Shown piece after piece: positions 58,091-64,000 of a stretch of DNA of 64,000 nucleotides. This DNA comes from Gemmatimonadaceae bacterium (GTDB lineage Bacteria; Gemmatimonadota; Gemmatimonadetes; Gemmatimonadales; Gemmatimonadaceae), in contig DASXUN010000004.1 of NCBI GenBank assembly GCA_036504815.1, positions 124,001 through 188,000 on the forward strand. The letters run 5' to 3'. Both the position numbers and the translations under genes were made by a program. Position 1 is the stretch's first letter. Every line of letters begins with the position of its first letter. Below the pieces are notes generated by a model. The model saw only the letters and a list, made by a program, of their open reading frames with translations, ran no database searches and was not told where the DNA came from.

Positions 58091-58111
58091 GTACTTTGTT
58101 ATGCAAAGTAC
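58091..58111. promoter_or_regulatory. Palindromic operator-like site
   Basis: Arms GTACTTTG (58091-58098) and CAAAGTAC (58104-58111) are perfectly complementary around a 5-base AT-rich centre, in otherwise very GC-rich DNA. It lies between the divergent 4-TM and SixA genes, where a dimeric repressor could control one or both. Confidence 0.55.
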
Positions 58112-58173
58112 GGCCGGGCTTTGCGGAGGTCAAGCTGAAGCGCTCTGTCCGTCGCCGTTCGTTGCGGCTAGCG

Positions 58174-58710
58174 TTGAGATGTCCCCGCTCCCGCCCCACG
58201 GAGGGTCCCCTGCCCCGCACACTCCTCCTCGTCCGCCACGCAAAGTCCAGCCGTGACGACCCGGAACTCCCCGACCGCGCCCGCCCCCTCAACAAGCGCG
58301 GCACGCGCGACGCCGCCGCGATGGCGCGACGCGTCGCGCTGCGCCCCAACCGGCCGCAACGCATCGTCACCAGCCCCGCCCTGCGCGCGCGCCGCACCGC
58401 CGAGGCGATGGCCGCCGCGGTGGAACTCGAACCGGAAGCGCTCGTCGTCGACGAACGCATCTACGACGCCTCCGCCGAGGACCTCCTCGACGTCATCCGC
58501 GCCCTCGACCCGCGCGTCGAACGCGTGATGCTCGTCGGCCACCACCCGGGGATGACCGACATCGCCAACCTCCTCGCCAACGCCGACATCGCCAAGATCC
58601 CGACCTGCGGTATCGCCGAGCTGCGCCTCGACGCGCGTGCGTGGACGGACGCGGGCGAAGGCACCGCCACGCTCATCAGCCTCGACACGCCCAAGGATCA
58701 CGCGGACTAG
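58174..58710 (+). CDS. SixA-type phosphohistidine phosphatase
   Basis: A histidine phosphatase of about 165-180 residues. The RHA motif with the phospho-accepting histidine is LLLVRHAKSS; LNKRGTRDAAAMARRV and MLVGHHPGMTDIANLL carry the other catalytic Arg/His residues. SixA acts on phosphohistidine in phosphorelay/PTS proteins. No in-frame ATG or GTG is well placed: TTG at 58174 is given here, and CTG at 58210 would start immediately before the domain. A stand-alone HPt protein elsewhere in the window (32851) is the sort of protein SixA can dephosphorylate. Confidence 0.8.
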   Translation: MRCPRSRPTEGPLPRTLLLVRHAKSSRDDPELPDRARPLNKRGTRDAAAMARRVALRPNRPQRIVTSPALRARRTAEAMAAAVELEPEALVVDERIYDASAEDLLDVIRALDPRVERVMLVGHHPGMTDIANLLANADIAKIPTCGIAELRLDARAWTDAGEGTATLISLDTPKDHAD

Positions 58711-58806
58711 CACATCCGCGCTGGCGCGCCAATTCCCCCCTTCACATATTCGCCGCACCCTCGGCGCCGATACCGTATTCGTCCAGCTCGCCACACGAGA
58801 GAGTCC

Positions 58807-61800
58807 ATGCTCCGCCGCTGCGCGTTCGTCCTCGCCTTCCTCTCCGCGTCCGCCGCCCTCGCCCAGAGCGCACCGCAGGGCGCACTTGGCTTCTATCGCT
58901 TCCCGGTCATCAGCGGACAGACCATCGTCTTCGCCGCTGAGGGCGACCTGTGGACCGTGCCAACCAGCGGCGGTCTCGCCCATCGGCTGACGACGCACGC
59001 CGCCGAGGAGACCGACCCGGTCATCTCGCTGGACGGGAAGACGCTCGCGTTCACCGCGCGCTACGAGGGGCAGACGGCGCTCTACACGATGCCCATCGCC
59101 GGCGGATCGCCCACGCGCTGGACCTATGACGGCGATGCGGCCGTCGCCACCACGTGGACACCGAGCGGGCGGCTCGTCTATCGCACCACGCAATACACGG
59201 GCATCCCCAAGAGCGGGATGGTCGAGCTGGACCTCGCCACCAATACGCGCGCGCTCGTTCCGCTCGCCGGCGCCACCGAGGGCACGTACGACGCCTCGGG
59301 CAAGACCATCTACTTCGCGCGGCCGGGCTTCCACAACAACGTCACCAAACGCTACACGGGCGGCACGGCGCGCCAGATCTGGAAGTACACCGCCGGCGCC
59401 GCCGAGGCGGTGCAGCTCACCGGGCAGGACTACAACGGCGAGAGCCATTCGCCCATGTGGTATCAGGGGCGCGTCTACTTCGTCACCGACCGTGACGGCC
59501 AGATGAACATCTGGTCGATGAAGGACGATGGGAGCGACCGCCAGCAGGTCACGAAGCACGTGGGCTGGGACGTGCGCACACCCAAGCTCTCGGCCGACGG
59601 CAAGATCGCCTACCAGTTGCAGGCCGACCTCTGGCTGCTCGACATCGCGAGCGGCGAGTCGCGCCTGGTCCCCATCACGCTCGCCTCCGACCTTGACCAG
59701 CTGCGCGAGCGCTGGGTGCGCGACCCGATGAGCTACCTGTCGTCGGCGCATCTCTCCAACGACGGCTCGCGCGTGGTGCTCACCTCGCGCGGTCGCGTCT
59801 TTGTGGCACCGGTCAGGGGCGGGCGCTTTGTGCGCGCGTCGGTCAAAGACAGCGTGCGATTCCGCGACGCGGTGTTCGCCGCCGACGGCAAGTCGGTGTA
59901 CGCCCTGAGCGACGAGAGCGGCGAGCTGGAATGGGTGCGCCTCCCGGCCAACGGTGTGGGCAACGACGAGCCGCTGACGAAGAACGGAAACATTCTCCGC
60001 TTCCGCGGCGTCCCCTCCCCCGACGGCAAGTGGCTCGCGTGGAGCGACAACAACCGCGACCTGTGGGTAATGAACCTTGCGTCCAGGGAGATGAAGAAGG
60101 TCTCCGAGAATCGCGAGGGAACGGGCGACCTGGCGTGGTCACCCGACTCGCGCTGGCTCGCGTACGAGATGTCGGCGCCCAACTCGTTCCAGCAGATCAA
60201 GATCTTTGGCGTGGAGCTGGGCAAAAACATCGCGCTCACCTCGGACCGCACCAACAGCAGCGCGCCGGCCTGGGATCCCAGGGGCGAGTTCATCTACTTC
60301 CTCTCCGACCGCAACCTCCGCACGCTCGTCGGCGCCCCGTGGGGGAATCGCCGCCCCGAGCCGTACTTCGACAAGGAGATCGAGATCTACCAGGTGGCGT
60401 TGCGCGCCGGACTGCGCTCGCCGTTCCTGGCCGACGACGAACTGCACAAGCCCGCGCCGCGCGCCGCGCGGCGCGACACCTCCGACACGCCGCCGTTGAG
60501 CGACAGTACCGCGGCGCCGCGCAAGAGCGACAGCGCCAAGCTGGTGCAGATCGACGCGGACGGGCTGATGGCGCGCATCCGCCGCCTCCCCGTCCCCAGC
60601 GGCAACTACGGCTGGCTCGCCGCCACCGGCGACGCGCTGTTCTACACGTCGCGCGGCTCAGGAGCCGACGCGAAGACCGACCTGATGGCGCTGAAGATCG
60701 GCAACGAGAAGCCCGATCCCGTGGTCGTGGTGGATGGCATCCGATCCGCCGAACTGTCGGGCAACAACAGGTCGCTGCTCGTGCGGCGGGAGAACGCACT
60801 GTACGTGATCGATGCGCGCGCCGCCAAGGCGAACAACCTCTCCGACAACCGCCTCGATCTCTCCAGCTGGACCTTCAGCATCGACGTGCGCGATGACTTC
60901 CGTCAGCTCTTCGTGGATGCGTGGCGGATGGAGCGCGACTGGTTCTACGATCCCGGCATGCACGGGGTGGACTATCAGGCCACGCTCAAGAAGTACGGCG
61001 CGCTCGTGCCGCGCATCACGACGCGCGCCGAACTCAGCGATCTGATCGGCTGGGCCGTCGGCGAGCTCTCGGCGCTGCACACCTCGGTGGGCGGCGGCGA
61101 CCTGCGCCGCGGCGACGACAACGTCGCCGTCGCATCGTTGGGCGCGCGCCTCTTCCGCGATCCGGCCAAGGACGGATATCGCATCGACTACATCTATCGC
61201 GCCGATCCTGACTTCCCGTCGGAACGCTCGCCGTTGGCCGACCCCGACCTGAACGTGAAGGCCGGCGACGTGATCACCGCCGTGAACGGCATTCGCACGC
61301 TTTCCGTCACCGACATCGGCGAACTGCTGCGCAACCAGGTGGGCAAGCAGGTGCTGCTCAAGCTCGGCGACGGCGCGACGGCGCGCGACATTGTGGTGGA
61401 GCCCATCGGCAACGAACAGACGCTGCGCTATTCCGACTGGGAGTACACGCGGCGGCTCGCCGCCGAGGAGAAGAGCAACGGCGCCATCGGCTACGTGCAC
61501 CTGCGCGCGATGGGCAACGGCGACATGGACCAGTTCTACCGCCAGTTCACGCCGGTCTTCAACCGGCAGGGGCTGATTCTCGACATGCGGCAGAACCGCG
61601 GCGGCAACATCGACTCGTGGGTGCTCGAGATGCTGTCGCGCAGGGCGTGGATGTACTGGAAGAACCGCGTGGGCGAACCGTACTGGAACATGCAGGGGGC
61701 GTTCCGCGGGCACATGGTGATGCTTGTCGACCAGGAGACGGCGAGCGACGGCGAAGCGGTGGCCGACGGCTTTCGACGGCTGGGGCTCGGTGTGGTGATC

Positions 61801-62094
61801 GGCGCCCGCACCTGGGGCGGTGAGATCTGGCTGAGCGGCGTGAACACGCTCACCGATAACGGCGTGGCGCGCGCCCCGATGATGGGCGTCTACGGCCCCG
61901 AGGGGAAATGGCTCATCGAGCAGGAAGGCGTGAAACCCGACATCGTGGTGGAGAACCTGCCGCACGCGACGTTCAACGGGCAGGACGCGCAGCTCGACGC
62001 AGCGATCGAGTACCTGAAGAAGAAGATCGCCGAGGATCCGCGGCCGGTGCCGGCGCCGCCGGCCTATCCGAAGAAGGCGAGACCCTCACCGTAG
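58807..62094 (+). CDS. Tricorn-type S41 family peptidase
   Basis: A 1095-residue exported protein with a signal peptide (about 1-19, cleavage near ALAQ). WD40-like six-bladed and seven-bladed beta-propeller regions follow (about 25-630; repeated SPDGKWLAWSDN-type blades), then the tricorn C1 domain, a PDZ domain (about 800-880; DLNVKAGDVITAVNG) and the S41 protease core. Catalytic His758 (LSALHTSVGG) and Ser980 (QETASDGEAV) are in place. A Pro/Lys-rich tail ends it. Probably a periplasmic oligopeptidase. Its 3' end overlaps the convergent amylase gene by 9 bases. Confidence 0.92.
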   Translation: MLRRCAFVLAFLSASAALAQSAPQGALGFYRFPVISGQTIVFAAEGDLWTVPTSGGLAHRLTTHAAEETDPVISLDGKTLAFTARYEGQTALYTMPIAGGSPTRWTYDGDAAVATTWTPSGRLVYRTTQYTGIPKSGMVELDLATNTRALVPLAGATEGTYDASGKTIYFARPGFHNNVTKRYTGGTARQIWKYTAGAAEAVQLTGQDYNGESHSPMWYQGRVYFVTDRDGQMNIWSMKDDGSDRQQVTKHVGWDVRTPKLSADGKIAYQLQADLWLLDIASGESRLVPITLASDLDQLRERWVRDPMSYLSSAHLSNDGSRVVLTSRGRVFVAPVRGGRFVRASVKDSVRFRDAVFAADGKSVYALSDESGELEWVRLPANGVGNDEPLTKNGNILRFRGVPSPDGKWLAWSDNNRDLWVMNLASREMKKVSENREGTGDLAWSPDSRWLAYEMSAPNSFQQIKIFGVELGKNIALTSDRTNSSAPAWDPRGEFIYFLSDRNLRTLVGAPWGNRRPEPYFDKEIEIYQVALRAGLRSPFLADDELHKPAPRAARRDTSDTPPLSDSTAAPRKSDSAKLVQIDADGLMARIRRLPVPSGNYGWLAATGDALFYTSRGSGADAKTDLMALKIGNEKPDPVVVVDGIRSAELSGNNRSLLVRRENALYVIDARAAKANNLSDNRLDLSSWTFSIDVRDDFRQLFVDAWRMERDWFYDPGMHGVDYQATLKKYGALVPRITTRAELSDLIGWAVGELSALHTSVGGGDLRRGDDNVAVASLGARLFRDPAKDGYRIDYIYRADPDFPSERSPLADPDLNVKAGDVITAVNGIRTLSVTDIGELLRNQVGKQVLLKLGDGATARDIVVEPIGNEQTLRYSDWEYTRRLAAEEKSNGAIGYVHLRAMGNGDMDQFYRQFTPVFNRQGLILDMRQNRGGNIDSWVLEMLSRRAWMYWKNRVGEPYWNMQGAFRGHMVMLVDQETASDGEAVADGFRRLGLGVVIGARTWGGEIWLSGVNTLTDNGVARAPMMGVYGPEGKWLIEQEGVKPDIVVENLPHATFNGQDAQLDAAIEYLKKKIAEDPRPVPAPPAYPKKARPSP

Positions 62095-63654
62095 CGGCTG
62101 CGCAACCCCCACACGAATCGCCACCGCCGACGTCGCGGGCAACGTGACCGTTGCCGTGCCATCGGCGGCGACGGTCACGCGGAGCCCCGCGCATCCATCA
62201 CCCACCCGTCCGCCGGCCAGCAGGTCGCAGTACATCCCCGCCGGCAATCCGGCGTTGATGGTCGCCGTCACGCTCGTCGCGCCGGCGTTGATCATCACCC
62301 ACCCCTTGTCGCCGCGCGTGAACGCCACCGCGTCGGCGCCGTTGTCCCACGTGTGCGTGACGTCCAGCCCCGCCGTCGCCCGGCGGAACGCGACCATTGT
62401 CACGATCCACGGGTCGCGATGGTCGCACGTCCATTGCCCCACCACCGCGGTCTGGAAGCTCGCCGCGCAGTTGAGCGTGGCGGCCGGCGCCGGGGGCCCG
62501 GCGTCGCGCCCGGCCTGCGTGCTACGATCGAACGCGTACCCGGACATCACCACGGGATAGCCATACCCCTGCCCCAGCATCCAGACGTTCGCCAGGCGGT
62601 ACGCCACGCCGTCGCGGTAATCCACCCCGTCGTAGCGCTGCGTGTCGTGGTTCTGCAGGAAGACCACGGCCTTGTTGCTGGCCATCAGCCCCCACGTGCG
62701 CTGGGTGAACGAGCTCAGCTCGGAGGCGCGCTTGCCGCTCCCGGCGCGGAACCGCTCGCCCACCGCGCGGAAGTTGAACTCGGTGACGTCGGCCGCCCCG
62801 CCGCTCGCGTAGCCGAGCCCGAAGTAGTCGGTCGCCTTCACGGCCTCGGTGCCGGGGTCGATGACCTCGAGGAAGAAGTACGGCGGCGCGCGCCCCTCGG
62901 CGACGGCCGCGAGGTTCACCAGCCGGACAATGCTGTCGAGCTCCACCGGCTGGATGTGCTTGGCCGCGTCGATGCGGAAACCGGCGACGCCGAGCCGAGT
63001 GAGGCCGATGAGATAGTCGGCGATCTTCTGCCGGACGCTCGCCGATCCGGTGTTGAGATCGGGAAGCCCCAGCAGCTCGCAGTCCTGCACGTTGGCCGCG
63101 CTCTGGTAATTGTTCAGCGCGCAGGCAGGGTGAAAATCGGCCGGGCCGTACAGCGGCTGGTAGTTGTAGCGCGTGAACGGCGTGCCGGCGCTTCCCACCC
63201 CACTGCCCGGCGCCATGTGATTGATGACGGCGTCCACGTAGATGTCCACGTTCGCCGCGCGGCACTTGGCCACCATGTCAACGAACTCGGCGCGCGTCCC
63301 GAACTTGCCACGATCGATCGAATAACTGACCGGTCCGTAGACTTCGAACCACGGGCGCCCGTCGGCGATGTTGTGCTCCTGCGGCGGGCTCACCAACGCG
63401 GCGCGATAGCCGGCCGGGCCCAACGAGCGCCCGCACTCGGCGCCCACATCGGTCCAGTACCACGAGAAGAGCTGAACGAAGGTGTCGCCCGCTTCCGCGT
63501 GCCCGGTGGGACGATACGCCGGCGCGAGCACGGGACGCCCCACGGGGCCGGTGGAGCCGCCCGGCGCCGCTGGGCCGGACGGCGTATCGGAGCCCCCGCC
63601 GCACGCCGCTACGAGCGCAACGCACAGCGCGGCGCACGAAAGCGCCACGCGCAT
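62086..63654 (-). CDS. Lipoprotein alpha-amylase (GH13)
   Basis: A 522-residue lipoprotein: lipobox ending at Cys18 (VAAC, then GGGS) and a Gly/Pro/Ser linker. A GH13 alpha-amylase of the animal/Streptomyces type follows: DIYVDAVINHMAPGSG, the nucleophile in GFRIDAAKHIQP, the acid region FFLEVIDPG, and FLQNHDTQRY. A C-terminal all-beta domain closes it (ATVTLPATSAVAIRV). ATG 63654 gives the signal peptide; the longer frame does not. It follows a SusD-like gene by 84 bases, matching the SusD-SusG logic of starch loci, with the enzyme on the outer surface (inference). Confidence 0.9.
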   Translation of the reverse strand: MRVALSCAALCVALVAACGGGSDTPSGPAAPGGSTGPVGRPVLAPAYRPTGHAEAGDTFVQLFSWYWTDVGAECGRSLGPAGYRAALVSPPQEHNIADGRPWFEVYGPVSYSIDRGKFGTRAEFVDMVAKCRAANVDIYVDAVINHMAPGSGVGSAGTPFTRYNYQPLYGPADFHPACALNNYQSAANVQDCELLGLPDLNTGSASVRQKIADYLIGLTRLGVAGFRIDAAKHIQPVELDSIVRLVNLAAVAEGRAPPYFFLEVIDPGTEAVKATDYFGLGYASGGAADVTEFNFRAVGERFRAGSGKRASELSSFTQRTWGLMASNKAVVFLQNHDTQRYDGVDYRDGVAYRLANVWMLGQGYGYPVVMSGYAFDRSTQAGRDAGPPAPAATLNCAASFQTAVVGQWTCDHRDPWIVTMVAFRRATAGLDVTHTWDNGADAVAFTRGDKGWVMINAGATSVTATINAGLPAGMYCDLLAGGRVGDGCAGLRVTVAADGTATVTLPATSAVAIRVGVAQPLR

Positions 63655-63687
63655 GCGCGCGTGGCGCCTCGTGGGCCAGACGCCAAA

Positions 63688-63720
63688 CACCCGGCCCGAG
63701 ACAGGGCCTCGGACCGGGTG
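63688..63720. other. Hairpin between susD-like and amylase genes
   Basis: CACCCGG/CCGGGTG and, after one mismatch, CCGAG/CTCGG form a two-part 12-bp stem with a 7-base loop. Read on the minus strand it is followed by TTTGGC, so it may be a partial terminator or an mRNA-processing element that sets the ratio of the two proteins. Confidence 0.45.
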
Positions 63721-63738
63721 CTGGTCACACATCACGCC

Positions 63739-64000
63739 TTAGTACCCCGGATTCTGCTTCAGATTCGGGTTCGCCGTCAGCTCGCTCGCCGGCAGCGGGT
63801 ACAGGTCGCGGAAGGCTTCCGTCAACTTGCCGTTGACCGTGTTGCCCTTCCACTGCCAGATGCCAGCCGTGCTGAACTGGCCATAGCGGATGAGGTCGGT
63901 GCGGCGCGTCCCTTCCCAGAAGAGCTCGCGCGCGCGCTCATCGAGGATGAAGGCGGTCGTCAGCTGCGCGTCGGCAATCTGCCCCGACGGGTTGCCGTAC
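63739..64000 (-). CDS. SusD/RagB family outer-membrane lipoprotein (3' end only)
   Basis: The last 86 or so codons of a gene entering from the right edge. The translated end contains AFILDERARELFWEGTRRTD, then LIRYGQF, and finishes LYPLPASELTANPNLKQNPGY. This is the nearly invariant C-terminus of SusD/RagB nutrient-binding lipoproteins, which cap SusC TonB-dependent porins. The next gene downstream is a lipoprotein amylase, so the ligand is probably starch or a maltodextrin. SusC should lie just outside the window. Confidence 0.93.
   Translation of the reverse strand, partial: YGNPSGQIADAQLTTAFILDERARELFWEGTRRTDLIRYGQFSTAGIWQWKGNTVNGKLTEAFRDLYPLPASELTANPNLKQNPGY

Overview
The window is GC-rich bacterial DNA with dense, mostly co-directional genes and many 4-base stop/start overlaps. 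Several things point to Gemmatimonadota: the gene set (Minf_1886-type protein, carboxypeptidase-regulatory/TonB-plug proteins, Ig-like lipoproteins, tricorn-type S41 peptidase, SusD-type lipoprotein) and low-complexity C-rich arrays in front of genes. The phylum is inferred from gene content and style; no rRNA is present to prove it.

Layout. 1-0.5 kb: a small pilin-like protein. 0.54-10.7 kb, minus strand: one long run of housekeeping genes (leucine-type dehydrogenase, rpiB, glyA, Minf_1886 protein, nnrD, a propeller lipoprotein, thiL, plsC, eno, ftsB) ending in an initiator tRNA with its own promoter and terminator. 10.8-14.7 kb: an accessory patch with a secreted Cys-rich peptide split by a C9 tract, a DsbA-like oxidoreductase, a plug-domain protein and an orphan AraC-like HTH gene. 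14.7-19.0 kb: acyl-CoA dehydrogenase, 3-hydroxyacyl-CoA dehydrogenase, CPBP protease and thiolase. 19.2-26.0 kb: thrS and valS, divergent, each with a coupled exported protein. 26.0-30.3 kb: selA, gmhB-like phosphatase, purN, purH. 30.6-32.9 kb: a DUF2723 membrane protein.

32.85-48.3 kb: a glycogen/maltodextrin operon (glgP-glgB-glgC-glgA, a glgX-malQ fusion, an MFS sugar transporter, and an exported amylase-esterase fusion) closed by a strong terminator. The set covers ADP-glucose synthesis, chain elongation, branching, phosphorolysis, debranching, glucanotransfer, sugar transport and extracytoplasmic alpha-glucan hydrolysis. At the right edge (62.1-64.0 kb) a SusD-like gene followed by a lipoprotein alpha-amylase suggests a Sus-type starch locus.

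48.44-52.62 kb: an integron cassette array without an integrase in view (CALIN-like). Five attC sites with near-identical or related arms separate five cassettes: a small membrane protein, a membrane-anchored hypothetical, a beta-lactamase-fold serine hydrolase, a GNAT acetyltransferase and a DUF6933 protein. 52.8-62.1 kb returns to single genes: DinB, cupin, TPR-LuxR regulator, OsmC, lipoprotein hydrolase, 4-TM protein, SixA and tricorn-type peptidase.

A feature running through the window is a set of short-period C-rich arrays on the sense strand directly upstream of gene starts (eno, tRNA-fMet, leucine dehydrogenase, acyl-CoA dehydrogenase, thiolase, thrS, purH, DUF2723 gene). Some are paired with a G-rich complement after the preceding gene, so the intergenic transcript could fold into a large hairpin. 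With the integron array and the Cys-rich peptide locus, this is the part most worth following up.
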